From Wuchereria bancrofti (Eukaryota; Nematoda; Chromadorea; Rhabditida; Onchocercidae): a DNA stretch of 64,000 nt. The notes under the pieces are model-generated. The model had not been told where the DNA came from and did no database searches. It saw only the letters and a program-made list of their open reading frames with translations. Position 1 is the first letter of the stretch; the number at the start of each line of letters is the position of its first letter. Location: positions 435,733-499,732 of the forward strand of contig SSBO01000014.1 in assembly GCA_005281725.1 (NCBI GenBank), given 5' to 3'. Shown piece by piece: positions 14,759-27,379 of the stretch. The translations under genes were made by a program, and so were the position numbers.

Positions 14759-16814
14759 ATTTTTGTTAACTTCTTTCGTTAAGTGTGAAATATTTGTTTG
14801 TTTCTTTTTTCCTCACATCCCTCATATTCCATATTTTATCTAAACTTCATTTCATTACTGATTTTTCCTTCGATTTAAATTTTTTATGTTTCAATTTGAT
14901 GAAAGAAATGATAGCTATCTTTTTAAATTGTTCACCCTTTCTTTTGCTTGAAATAAAATCTTAAAAAAAAAGATCGAGAAACCAAAAAAAAAGAGATGAA
15001 AAAAATGAAATGGTGAAGTATCAAATACATAACTTAATTTTTTTCTTCATTTCAAATTTGTCCTTCAATTTTTTTTTACACTCCCATCTTTAGGTCATTA
15101 GTAAGAAGCGTCCAATTAATCCTCCGTTTATTCTTTAGCAATTGTTCGTTTGCTGTTCTTTTTTTTTTCCTCTCCCTCCTTCCATAATATAACAATTAAA
15201 TTTACTTATAATTTATTATTAAATTTATAATTTTATTATTAAATTTTAGTAAAGTGTTATTATTATTGCTACTGTTCATCTTAATGCTTCCATTGATTGT
15301 TAACAAAACTTCAATAGAAGGAAAAAAATGAGATTCTTTTCAACAAAATAATAAAAATTTCTATTTAAATATGTATATGTATTATCTTTTGGATTTGAAT
15401 TTTTACTTCATTAATATGAAATTTGTTACTACATTAAATATGAAAAAAAAAAAAATGATTCATATTGGATCAAAGTTTACAATTACTTCTCAACATAATT
15501 ATACAGCTCTTTCATCTTTTTCTCCTTTTTTTTTTTTCCTCTTGTCAGCAAAAAAAAAGCTAACTATTATTTTGGATTTAAATTCTAAATTTTCGAATTA
15601 GAGCATAGAAATTCCGAGTTTTTTTCGTTTTTTTTTTTCCCATCACAATTTCATTAAATTATTCATTCCTTTGTCTCAACAATTTGTTCTAATATGAAAA
15701 ATGAAAATTATTTTTAATCGTTGTATGATTTAATTGCAATGGACAAATGTTAGTATTATTTTTTTGGAAACACATGAAAACAAAGGTAATTGAAATTATG
15801 ATTAAGCTAAATTATCATACTATATCTTATATTATCATCATCATCATCATCCGTTTCATGATACTTTGATAAATTAAAAAATACCATAACGCCAGTAATC
15901 ATACCATAACAATTTCTCTCTTATTCATCCGCGGATAACCCTTATTTTTATTTTGATAATCTTAGATAATTTTTGTAATTTTTTCAAAATGAACAATTCT
16001 TTCCCAATTTTTCATAACAATTATCATCCATCATTCATTTTGTACTTTTGCATGATTATATGCATTAAAATTAGAGAAGAGTTGAAAACATGCACATCAA
16101 CTATAAAAAAAAAAAAAAAAATGATAAAAGGAGAAGATGACGAAGAAAAAACAAGCAAAAGTTATCAGTTAAAAGAAAAAAATGAATGATAAATAAATTG
16201 AATACCCACCATTTCATAGTTCAGATTAATGTTGAAATCTACCTTCAACATTTTTTTTTCCATTACAATTTCTCTTATTTCATTTAATTCACCCACAGTG
16301 TTTTGTTAATTTTGAAATTTTACCATTTTAAATTTAATCTGAAAATTAGCATTTCATATTTGCTTTTGTTTTTGTTTTGTTTTTCTTTCCAATGTTTTAA
16401 TATATTAATTTTTTGCTTTAGTTTCTTATACAATCAATAAAAGTAAGCGATTAACTGTTGTAAGTTATCATTCGTTCTTTTATTTTATTTTATTTATTTT
16501 TTCCACAAATACAATGATGACTGATTGATGTAAATGAACACTTTGCTAAACTGATGATATGTTTCTCAAATTAATGTTGAAATTTTTGGAAATTTGTATA
16601 TTCCTCTTTATTTTATTGATAATAGTTCCAAAATTTATTAATTTAATGTTTATTAAAAATTAAAAATAGAAAGTTTATCAGTAATGTTGGCTGATGAAAT
16701 TGTTGTCATCAGGCTTATTCACTTTAGGCAGCAAGCAAAGGTTTATTGTCTAAGAGTGAAAAATGTCGAATAATTATACCTGATATGCGCTAAATGTCAA
16801 AAGGAATATGCAAC

Positions 16815-16848
16815 CTATGATATGATATGATATGATATGATATGATAT
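16815..16848. repeat. (ATGAT)n pentanucleotide array
   Basis: About six head-to-tail ATGAT units form a short pentanucleotide satellite. Confidence 0.9.
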
Positions 16849-17754
16849 ATGAGGTACAACAGATTTTGATTTCATATTCTTGTACCTCTGAATATGTACA
16901 TATATATTCAAAAGTGTGAAAGAACTTATTTTCGTATCAATCAATTTGGGAAAGGTTATTGAATAAAAGTGACGAATGAATGGTAAATGATTCCATTATA
17001 AAATGGATATCGAAGGGACATTTTTATGATTAAATGAGGTAAATTTTGAGAAATTTAAAATTTCCCTATCACTTAAATTGTAATTTGATGATAAGAAGAT
17101 AGAAGCTGATAATTGTAATTTGGTAATAAGAAGAAAGAAAGAAGCTTTTTATAATTGTATTTTTTTTTTTTGTATTAGTTGCCATACTATTAATTGATTA
17201 TTCATTCAAATTCACTTGATATATTTGAATGAATTTTGCTTTTCAAAAAATTTTAAATATATTATGAATTATTCGGAATAATTTATAATTATTAATAGTT
17301 AACTTATGAATTAGTCAGAATAAATAGAGCAATATACTATTTACTTGTAATAAATGATTGTCATATTGATCAATTTAGTTTTTCTTTCAAATTTAATCTC
17401 TAACATTTGAAATTTATTGTTTTTGTCGTTTTCTTGTTCTTTTTTTTTTCTTTGAATCTTACTAAAACGTAATTTTTGTTTACACTGTAAATATGACAAA
17501 AATGCATTTTGTCTTTTTTTTTTTGCATTAAATATGTTTTGGTTTTCGTTTTTTTTTTCTTTTTTTTAATATCCATTATATATTTTTTTAAAACATAACA
17601 TATGGTCCACTTTTATACCTAAATATTAATTGTAATATCATTTAATATTTAAACAGAAAAAAAAAAGGTTAAAAGAGAAAAACAAGAAAAAAGAAACCTA
17701 ATAAATGTGTAAATTTATCCGAATATAAGGTAAAATTTCTCAATAGAAAATGAT

Positions 17755-18290
17755 TATGATGATCATAATAATAACGAGTTAGAATGATGACGATGATAAC
17801 ATAATTAATTAATGACAATAATGATGATGGTAATAATGAAGGTGATGGCTGTAATGAAGGTGATGATGGTAACAGTGCTGATTGATGATTATAGCAGTAT
17901 TAATAATAACGATGGTGGTAACGATAACAGTATTGATTGTAATGGTGATGATGATGATGATGATGATGATAGTAATGATAACAGGAATGACTATAACGGT
18001 ATTAATAATAATAATGATGATGATGGTAATGATAACAGTATTGATTGATCACTATAACACTACTAATAATAATGATGACGATGGTAATGATAATAGTATT
18101 GATTGATGATTATAACAGTACTAATAATAATAATGATGATGATGGTAATGGAAACAGTACTGGTTGTAATTATGATGATAGTAACAGTATTAGCGCTAAT
18201 GATGATGAACGTTAATGATGACAACGCTGATTATAAATAATAGTTATAACGGTATTAATGATGATGATGATGATGATGATAATGCTAACC
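17755..18290. repeat. Minisatellite with ~60-bp higher-order unit
   Basis: GAT/AAT-rich tract in which a longer phrase recurs: ...GATTGATNACTATAACAGTACTAATAAT... followed by GATGATGGTAATGATAACAGT, in at least five diverged copies. The underlying trinucleotide rhythm keeps frames open and produces Asp/Asn-rich or Met/Val-rich open frames that are not genes. Confidence 0.8.
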
Positions 18291-18295
18291 TTATT

Positions 18296-18309
18296 GTTGC
18301 TGTAGCAAC
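18296..18309. promoter_or_regulatory. X-box-like 14-bp inverted repeat
   Basis: GTTGCTGTAGCAAC is a 6-bp inverted repeat with a 2-bp centre. It fits the RFX/DAF-19 X-box consensus at 13 of 14 positions, the exception being G instead of A at position 7. It is about 2.1 kb upstream of the syndapin start, farther than functional nematode X-boxes usually lie. Confidence 0.25.
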
Positions 18310-18539
18310 GATGTTTTGAGTGTAGACGCGACACTATCAATCTCTATGGTATATCAAACCATTGCATTGATTAACGTCTTATTTCAGTGTATTATTCATC
18401 ACTTCAAGCAACCCTTTTTCCTATCTCTTGAATCCCTTTCATTTCCTATTCAAGGTCATCTAGCTATTATTACCTCAAATTATTTATCCTCCTAACCTAT
18501 ACCTCTTCTACCTTTATCTTCTATCTTTCCCTGTATTTC

Positions 18540-18860
18540 TCTATACTCCTGAACTGTTCATTTCACTCCTACTATTACTATTGCTATCTAATAACTATTA
18601 CCTACTATCGCTATTTACTCTTCTCTACTACTAGTACCTATTACTGCAATTACTAATTACTACTACCATCATTTCAAATTATATTACTGTTTCTATCATT
18701 TTTACCACTTTTACTAAATAACTAGTACTTTCATTGCAACTTCTACTACTACTACTACCACTGTTACTTTTACTACTAGTATTACTTTTACTATTTACTA
18801 CTACTACTACTATTACCTAAATTTCAGTAATAATAATAGTAATAGTATTAGTAGTAATAA
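18540..18860. repeat. CTA/ATT-rich simple-sequence region
   Basis: Runs of TACTACTA, CTATTACTA and AATAATAGTAATAGT, i.e. three-base simple sequence that switches strand bias near 18825. Confidence 0.75.
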
Positions 18861-19264
18861 TAATATGTTATTGTTATTTGTTGTATGACAATATATATTT
18901 GCAGCTAATTTTTATCATTATAAAATATTGTTTATTATTAATGATAGTCACTTTTTCATTTTTTTTTTAATTTTTTTTTTCGTTTGTTATTTGTTTACAA
19001 ATTTTGCATAATGAATTTTTTTATTTATAAAAAATTTTTTAAATATAATAGATGATAAAATGTTGAATACATTATTGATGACTAACGAATAGGTATAGAC
19101 TGTGCGGTTTATTTGTAGGTGCAGTTTTCTTTCTTTGCTTTTTTTTTTTTTTTTAACTCAACAAATCATTTATTTCATTGATATTTTTTACACATGTACT
19201 GTTTGTTTATTTATTTATTATTAAATAATGAAGAAAATTTCCAATATCTTAGAAGGAAAAAACG

Positions 19265-19372
19265 CATTCGTAAGCTTACTTAAAACCTAAGATAAGCCGT
19301 AATGCTAACAAATCCACGTAAAACGTATTGGTAAGCTTAGAACTTAAGCCGTAATACTAACAGATCCACATA
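19265..19372. repeat. Two diverged ~60-bp tandem units
   Basis: Both units contain, in order, CGTA(T)T(C)G, GTAAGCTTA, (A)AGCCGTAAT, CTAACA and ATCCAC. The second unit lacks several bases after GTAAGCTTA. Less AT-rich than its surroundings, and about 1 kb upstream of syndapin. Confidence 0.75.
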
Positions 19373-19750
19373 TCTGCATGCATAATAAACTATCAGCTAT
19401 TTAAAAGTATAATTCAGTTTATTAAGTATAACTTTATATTTGGATATACTTATTTAATAATATTCCCTTCTTCTTATTTAATATTCTAATTTAAATATAC
19501 ATACTCTGTTTTAAACTTTATTTTCTTTCCCAAATATTTTGTTGAAATCTAAAATTTTATTATTTCTCATATATTTATTAATTATTCATCTGTTATTCTA
19601 CTTCTTAATGATATCATTACATTTTGTTATGAATTATGACAAATTTTGAATTCTCATTAAAATACGATGAATAACATGAATGCTAGCAAATGATAACACA
19701 TTATGAGTATGAATTAATTAGATTTTTAAAAATGTCAAATAATTAATTTT

Positions 19751-19785
19751 ACTAAATGATGAATATGAATTATTCATCATTTAGT
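19751..19785. promoter_or_regulatory. Perfect 15-bp inverted repeat, 5-base loop
   Basis: The left arm ACTAAATGATGAATA and its exact complement flank TGAAT. The arm holds TGATGAAT, reminiscent of homeodomain-type sites. It lies about 600 bp upstream of the syndapin start codon. Confidence 0.4.
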
Positions 19786-19906
19786 CTTTCCCTCTTTTAA
19801 GTGTATATTTAAATTGAGCCTTTTTCAACTTGAACAGTAATATAAACTTTTGCATTCTTTAACCAAATGAATGTTTTTTTTTTTTTTTTTTTTTGTTATC
19901 ATTTAG

Positions 19907-19929
19907 GAAATAAGGTTGTACAGATTGTG
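19907..19929 (+). other. Candidate 23-nt 5' UTR exon of syndapin
   Basis: A poly-T tract and TTATCATTTAG acceptor precede 23 bases, followed by a textbook donor GTAAGT. The segment has an in-frame stop near its start in one frame, so it would be non-coding. It precedes the syndapin coding start by 450 bp. Alternatively this is a chance pair of splice signals. Confidence 0.25.
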
Positions 19930-20375
19930 GTAAGTAGTTTTGAGATTAATACCAATGTGAGGATTTTTTTTTAAAAAATTAGTCACAATTAAAGCTTCGA
20001 GATTTTGCTAGTTTTTAAATTTGATTTGTTTTCAAATTTGAAATTTTGAGAAAAACAAAAATGTTTTCATTTTAAGCAATATTTTGTCCCCAAAAGTTTA
20101 TTTAGTAAGGCAAAGTGCATTTCAATGACTAATGTATTCGCTATTTGAAGAAATGAAAAAATTATGCTTCGATTAAATTATAAAAGTTGAAATTAAACAT
20201 TAATAATTCTTCTATTAAATTTTTCTTTAAAAAATTATAAAAATAGCAGTAGTGCAAATTTTTTTTTTTAGAATATATTAATATATTACTTGTCGTTTGA
20301 TAATGAAACATTTTCCGCTATTAGATATTTATTAATTAATATTATCTTACTTTTTCTTTTTTTTTTTTTAAAGAT

Positions 20376-23300
20376 ATGTCGGATACGACGTCATTTTATG
20401 ATATTGGCGGGTATCGTGAAAATGTTCGACGTTATAAGGATGGTGTTGAACAACTTATTGATATTCAAACAATGATTAAGGTTCCTTTTTTTTTTTTCTC
20501 TCTCCCTCTTTTTTTTATTTCTTCTCTTGTACTTTTATATTTTATGTTATCAGATTTCACATTTCAAGTTTTTTGAATATTTCCATTTTTATATTAGTTA
20601 TTAAAATTCACTTTTTCTTTTTTATTCTCTCTTTATTCAATTGTATTATAGAATTTTCTTTTTTTTTTTGTTCAGAAATTTTCATTTACATTCATTTTCT
20701 TATAATTTCTGTAGCTAATACAAATTTCAAATTTACAACAAAGGTAAATTTTTGTATGGTTAATTACTTTTTTTTTTCTCTCTGAAACATTTTTTACTTT
20801 TTTATTTTTACCATATTTGCATAATTCTTCATGTATCTCTTATTATAAGTTCTAATGTACATATGATATTATCATTTCGTTGCATTCGTAATCCAGTAAA
20901 GAATATTCATATATAGTCTCTTAAAGTCTTATAGATATTTTGAAGTGAAATATTAAAATATATTTAATTGTTTAATTGTGTAAAATATATTTAATTAATC
21001 ATCAAAGACTGAAATATGGATGATGACATTAAGTAAGATATATCTTTATTATTAGTATTCGTGAGGAATAAATACTCTTTTTGATAATAATATTGCTGTA
21101 ATTTTTTTTTTTTTTTACTTTAGCAGCTTTTCATTAATTTTAATCATTTAAAGGTATACGAATAGGTATTTATTTTATAGGAAAGAATGGATATTGAAAC
21201 AAATTACAGCAAATGTTTACAAATTTATTACGATAAATGGTCTGATCATGTTGGTGGTTTAGCAAAATCAGCGATACAAGCAGTTTGGAAAGATGTCCTG
21301 GAGGAAAGCATGGAATTACAACGATTGCATGCAAATGTTCGAGATCGGATATGTGATGAAGTTAGTAGTTATTGTTATACTTCATAGAGAAATGAATATT
21401 ATTATAAAGTAGTTTTACGTTACATTTGTTCTTCGTTTCACATATGAATGATTCATTTAGATGTGAAATTTGTTAAATTGAAATTAAATACATACTTTTG
21501 TATAGTTGCATTTTTTTTTTTCAAATATTAAAAAAGTTTTTCATAATTTCATGAGTTTCTTTGCTTGTTGTTAGTTATAAAACTTGACTACATTCATTTT
21601 AAACATTATTGTTTTTTTTTTCTTTTTTGTTATTATTATTTGTTGAAATTTATTACTGCAGAAGTAACGATATTTTTTAATTGCAAATAATTAAATTTTA
21701 CCATTTGATGAACTATCATTATGATTTTCTGCTAGGAAAAGATTGTACGATTACGTCCATTATGAAATTGTTGTGATCATATCGTGTAAAATTGTTGTCA
21801 CTATAAACATTGAATTGAACAGTGCAGGTTAATTTGAATATCATAGTATCTTTTCCTTTTAGATCCTGAAGACAGTTACACTTTATCTGAAAGAAAATCA
21901 TCATCCATCGGCATTTCGAGCATCGAAAGAAACGCGTGAAGTTGAAGATGATTTTGAGAGAGCACAACGATCTTGGCGACGACAATTCGAAAAAGTTGAA
22001 AAAGCCAAGAAGGCATATCATGCAGCTGCACGAGCAGAACGATCAACCCAAATACAGGTAAAAATTGAATTCTCTTGTTCATTTAAAATTGCATAAAAAG
22101 ATCAAACATAGCTTTAGATGGAAAATGCTTACATTTATGTTTTGGCTTTTTTTTTTCTTAATTTCAAAATTTCGATTTCAGATATTTTCGAGACTTCATT
22201 TTTCAAATAGTTTATTTATAAATAAATTCAGATGAAAAATGCATGTGGCGATGCAGCACTCTCACCGGATATGCAATCACGATATCATGATCGTTATCAG
22301 AAATGTCAAGATGAGCTAGCGAAATCCGAGAAAGTTTATCATTCTACACTGGACGATTTGTACCTCTTGAAGAAGAACTATGTGTCACACATGAATGATG
22401 TAAGTTATATACATATATACACTATAAAAATCTTTACACAAATGTTAATTATGATTGAGTTTTTATTTTCAAATTGGCTTGTAGTCCTTTGCAAAACTTT
22501 TTCAAGGTGAAAAAAAAAAAGAATCTTACCGAAATATCAATTACTTTTTTTTAGGTTTTTGAAGCATGTCAAATGAAGGAATTGAAACGTTTGAAATTTA
22601 CTTTCGAGATGCTTTCCAATCTACAAAAAGTGTGCTGTGATTTAGCATCCGCCACGAAGTAATAATAACATTTATTTAGATGTACCTCATTGCGAAATTG
22701 AAATGCTAAATAATTACTTGAGTACCAGTTCATGATATTATATTAGTGTTGGTTGCAATTTCATGGATTAATTTTTTTTTTTTTAATGTTTCATTGGGCA
22801 GTTCTTTCTTTATTTATTTTAAAGTCTGTAATTAATTATCAAATTTATGATATTGTATGAGTGTAAGATTTTGTACCATTACTATGTTATTATTATTACT
22901 TTATGATGAAATGTGAAAAATATGGAAGTATACTTGCAGGCTAAATCATTTACATCGTAATTTGGAGAAGAAGCTTGGCACAGATAATACTCGATTCAGT
23001 GACGACTTGGAAAATTGGTGCAAAAAGTATGGTCCTGAATGTGAAACTAAATGGCCAACTTTTGAAGTAAGTTTATAGCAAAACGGTTGACTGTACATAA
23101 AATATATTTATTTCTTTGGCAAGTACCCATTTAATTTTTAATCTTGAATATCTTATAATTAATAAATGAATGATTCTAGCCGTTTATACCGTCACTGAAC
23201 TCAATTACATCCCGAAAAAAGAAAAAGGATGGCGAAGTTGTTCTTATGAAACAAACATTCAAAGATGATGATGGTTATGGCAATTCAATCTATTCAACTC

Positions 23301-24439
23301 CGAATTCACTTTCCCAAAATAATCAATTAATGGCACCAAATTCTGTATCTCCTAAAACATCGGTAAATATTATTACAATAATTGATAGATTTCATTCCTG
23401 AAAGCTAATAATGAATTATCATGATATAAGGAAAATCTATTGCTTGCAATAAAGAATAGTAGCAGGAAATAAGAAAAAAAAAAATAATATTTTATTAAGG
23501 CTTCAGTAGATCTTTTTTGAAGATTATTTTTGAAAATTTAACTTTCTGAAATTCAAGATTCTTGACGTTCAAGAAGCCTCTGTGGATCATGCTAATGGAA
23601 TATTGTTGAAAAATAAAACTGAATCAACTATTACACCAAATTGCAAAGAACCGTCTTCATCAGTCTTGATACAATCACATCCTGATCAATCCTCATTGGT
23701 TGTTATTGATATGGATAATGCGGGCAATAATCCTGGTGAATCCTTACCTGCCGAAGATGTTAAACCTTATACAGCAAAAGTACTTCATGATTATGTTGCT
23801 CAGGATGATGATGAATTATCTCTTAAGAAAGGTATTTCAAAATTTTACATCAATTAATAGTGAATTAATAGGAATGAAATGATTTCCTTTTTGCTATATT
23901 TTCTTATTTTCATATGCATTCTGAATCATTTTTTTTTTTTTTCGAAAAAATCAGTTTTTTTCTTATTTATTCCTTTTTTCTTCTTTTATTGGTTTTTTGG
24001 TTTTTAGTTATATTGGATTTTTAGCCATCCGAACATTAGTGTTAAATTAGTGTTAATCATCGCTAGTTTTTATGTTATTTTTTTTTTCATCCATTTCTCT
24101 CTCACTCTCTCTCCCTGTTTCCCTCTCTCCCCTCTCCTTTATTCTTCCTGCTTGTCCTCTTTTTTTTTGATAAGCAACAAAATATTTTTAATATCATTTA
24201 TCTAAATAGTGCATTCATTATCATGTTATGTTTTCCAATTAATTAATATTTTTTTTTATTTAATAATTATTGTTAATTGCTTACTTAAAAGAAGAATTTA
24301 CATGACATTTAAGCTTTAATTGATAATTTTAGGTGAAAAAATTACAGTGCTTAGTGGTCCGGATCATTTGAACTGGAGTTTGGGAATGAAGGATGAACGA
24401 ACCGGTTTCTTTCCAGCTTCATTCGTGCAAAAACTATAG
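20376..24439 (+). CDS. sdpn-1: Syndapin / PACSIN F-BAR and SH3 protein (480 aa)
   Basis: Peripheral membrane protein that curves membrane and links it to dynamin, actin and endocytic recycling. Nine exons: 20376-20480, 21181-21360, 21863-22057, 22232-22399, 22555-22658, 22940-23066, 23180-23362, 23558-23831, 24333-24439; the phases sum to 481 codons with TAG. Residues ~8-300 are the F-BAR: FYDIGGYRENVRRYKDGVE, WSDHVGGLAKS, FRASKETREVEDDFERAQ, KVEKAKKAYHAAARAE, and the end WCKKYGPECETKWPTFE with SRKKKKDG, typical of PACSINs. Residues ~425-480 are an SH3 domain (VLHDYVAQDDDELSLKKGE, NWSLG, GFFPASFVQKL). The linker has no visible NPF motif, which vertebrate PACSINs use to bind EHD proteins. The start is chosen because an acceptor (TTTAAAG) sits two bases before ATG. 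A longer SH3-less read-through at exon 8 would end after ISKFYIN. Confidence 0.95.
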
Positions 24440-25047
24440 TGTTGTACAGGGGACAAACGTTTTATCTTTCATTGCTATTTTGAGGTAATTAATGGATAAT
24501 AGTGGTTGTGATTTTTGAACTTTATTATAATTTTTAAATTCTGATTCCTTTTTTTTTTTTTTTTTTCTTCATGACATGTTATAATATTGACACTTATGTG
24601 TGTGTAAGAAAGAAAGAAATAATAGCATTGATATGTTTTTTTTTTTTTGTTTAATTTGTTTTGAATATCTATTTAATAATAGATAAGTATTTATTTTCAT
24701 AGCTGTTAACTTATGTTATTATGTTTTATGATTGATTTGTTCTACCCCGATTATTCATTTTATTTTTATTTCTTTTCTTTTTTTTATATATATACCTAAA
24801 AATGTTCTTGTTAATTTTTAATATCAACATTCCATTATTGTTCCAGTTTATTAATTATTAAGGTAATGAAATTTCGAAATTCACTTTCAAGAAAATCACC
24901 ATTTGGTCCTGAAGTATCTATTTGGAAATGCACAACTAGTGTGATTCTTGTGATCATATATCGTATTTACTATGATTCTAATTCGCTCAAAACGATATTT
25001 GTAATGAAATTCATCAGGCTTAAAATTTCAATCACATAATTCAGTGC

Positions 25048-25053
25048 AATAAA
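25048..25053 (+). terminator. Candidate syndapin poly-A signal
   Basis: AATAAA about 610 bases after the syndapin stop. AT-rich sequence makes chance matches common, so earlier variant signals cannot be excluded. Confidence 0.3.
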
Positions 25054-25319
25054 ATTTTTGCATGCTAGCTATTGTAGTTCTCTTTATGCAGCATTATCAT
25101 AAATTTCGCACCATTTAATTCAACATTTCATTTCCTGAAATTGGTTTCTCCATTTAAGCTGACTAATTCACTTTTTATTTACGAAATGACACACATAGTA
25201 TGATGATAACTTATATGAACTTAAATCTTCAAAACGATAAATTATGCCTTATCAGATTGAAATAGAGTTAATTTTTTGTAATCTATTGTAATTTAGGTGA
25301 TAATTTATTAGCAACAAAA

Positions 25320-25425
25320 GAAAAATCATTATTATTATATCCAGCATAAGTAATGATAATCATCATATAAGTGAAAAAATCATGATTATTTCTGGCGTAA
25401 ATAATGGTAATCATGGTATAAGTGA
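25320..25425. repeat. Two diverged ~53-bp tandem units
   Basis: Both units read AAAAATCAT..ATTAT, then a CC/TGG..GTAA phrase, then AATGNTAATCAT, ending CATATAAGTG or GGTATAAGTG. They differ by scattered substitutions, so this is an old duplication in the syndapin 3' flank. Confidence 0.75.
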
Positions 25426-26277
25426 AAAATGATTCATACTATATTATACCTTCCTCTAGTCATCGTAATTATTTTTTATTCATAATTAAGTTAAGTAGTT
25501 TTTGTATGAAATTAGCTACAATAACAATTGAATGTTAGTTTTCTCAATAATATTGTTACATGCAATTTTTTATTTGTTTCTAAATGGGCAATACACTAAT
25601 GCTCCAATTAATTTGCCTTATATTTCAACAAATATTCCATCTCTTTTTTTTTTTCTTTTATTTTTAGAAAAAAGTACATTTCATTTTTCTTTTTATAACA
25701 TTAATTTTAATTGGTTGTTAATATTCAAATTTTACTTGTATTGTAGTTTTCATATATCTAAGAGAATATTGTCTAACAGATAAAATTCCTAATTGTTGAA
25801 TCGATTTTTCGTGAAATATACAAAAATTGTTAAATAATTGAAAGTAATGATATATGTATGATTCATCGATAATGCTGCATTTGATATCCACAACAAATCT
25901 CATTTTTGATGATATATGAAGAAGAAGAAGAAGAAGATATCAATTATTTTCAATGAATTTGTTAATGGAAAATTATTGATGCATTTTTCTTCCATTTTCC
26001 CTTCTCCCAAATAAAGTAAAACTTTAGCTTTTAATGAATATTTTTAAAAGAAAAGTCTAAATTGTGTTGTTCCTTGCTGATTATTTTTTAATGATATTTA
26101 TTACTTATTTAAATATATGAAAGTTTAACTAAATTTTTCTTTTTTTTTTTTTTAGTTTAATTAATTACTCAGGAAATTTTTTTCCGTTATTTGAATAGAA
26201 ATCTTTGGATTCTTATTATTTTTCTTTGTTGATTATTTTGGATGAGAAAATTCCTAAATATTTGGATATTTTTCACA

Positions 26278-26345
26278 TTACTAATTAATAATTTAAACGA
26301 TATTATTGATTTTACTAATTAATAATTTAAACGATATTATTGATA
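26278..26345. repeat. 34-bp tandem duplication
   Basis: Two adjacent units, 26278-26311 and 26312-26345, appear identical and contain ACTAATTAATAA then TTTAAACGATATTATTGAT. A recent small duplication. Confidence 0.9.
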
Positions 26346-26659
26346 ATTTGGTCCTTTAAAAAGAGAAAAAAATATTTGTAAAATATATTGATTCATCGAA
26401 AATAAGCACTACAAGTTATAAATTAAGCTATAAATGTTATAATTTAAAACGAATACTATAACTGATGAAATGAAATCAAATAAAATACATGGAATTTTTA
26501 AATTAACCTATTAATAAGTGTGAAATATCATTTATTTGTTATTATTTTAATATTACTTAAATTTCATAACAAAATTTATCAATCATCACTATTGATTGAT
26601 TATATGAATAAATGATAGTGTAAAAGTAATGTATAATTAATGCGAAGAATGCTAACAAT

Positions 26660-26679
26660 TATAAACATATATGTTTATA
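26660..26679. promoter_or_regulatory. Perfect 20-bp palindrome with paired ATAAACA sites
   Basis: The sequence equals its own reverse complement. Each half contains TATAAACA, close to the forkhead core RTAAACA, so it presents two opposed forkhead-like sites sharing an ATAT centre. Confidence 0.35.
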
Positions 26680-27379
26680 CTAATGCTAATCCATTTGCTA
26701 GCTTCGTTGCATTCTCATTTTCCTCTTCCTACCATTAATTAATTATCCTTTTCTCTTTGTATTTCTTATAAAATTTCAACTTTTTTTTCATTTACATTTA
26801 TAATTTATTTGTTAATCATTTATCATTTAAAAATTACTCAATGTTGAAGTTCTTTTTTTTTTTCTTTCTTCTTTTGTTTAAGACTTTTTTTTGATAAAAT
26901 TTATAATATAACTAGGAAAGAGAAATAAGCGTGAATGAAATTTTTCTTTTTTACCCTTTAAATGTATAAAATAATGTATCAGTGCGTCATTTAATTTCTT
27001 TTTTTGATAATATATATGATAAATGATAGTGATAATGATAATGAGTAGTGATTAAATGATGATTAATAAATGTAACAGAGAATAGTAAAAAGTTAGGATG
27101 AATTGATTTGATTTTATCATGAAGAGATGATGTATTTCAAGGCTAGAAAGAGGTATGTTGTTTTAGTTCTTTATTTCATTTAGATAGCAGAAGAACAGAA
27201 ATGTTAGCTAAATGGGTGGCACCTGTTTTCTAAATTGCTTTTTTTTTTCTGTTTTCTTTTTCATTGAAGAAAAAAAAAAAGAAAAAAAATATAACATACA
27301 TACATATTTCTTCAATGATTTCCTCATCCTTTCTTTTTCATCTTTTTTTTTTTCAAATTTCGTTGCTTCGTTTCATTTC

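Larger units (their letters stand above)
12730..17750. other. Gene-poor AT-rich region with trinucleotide tracts
   Basis: Nothing gene-like is supported. Features seen are listed separately (ATC/ACC-rich block near 14.0 kb, TGCATG cluster near 14.27 kb, ATT/ATC near 14.7 kb, ATGAT array near 16.8 kb). A CT-rich tract lies at 13623-13650. Confidence 0.55.

Noticed and set aside
17812..18106. Asp/Asn-rich and Met/Ile-rich frames
   Set aside because: Translations of the GAT/AAT minisatellite; both frames are open for the same compositional reason.
21719..22082. Minus-strand frames of 100 and 68 codons
   Set aside because: They are antisense shadows of syndapin exon 3, whose plus-strand frame matches the F-BAR family.
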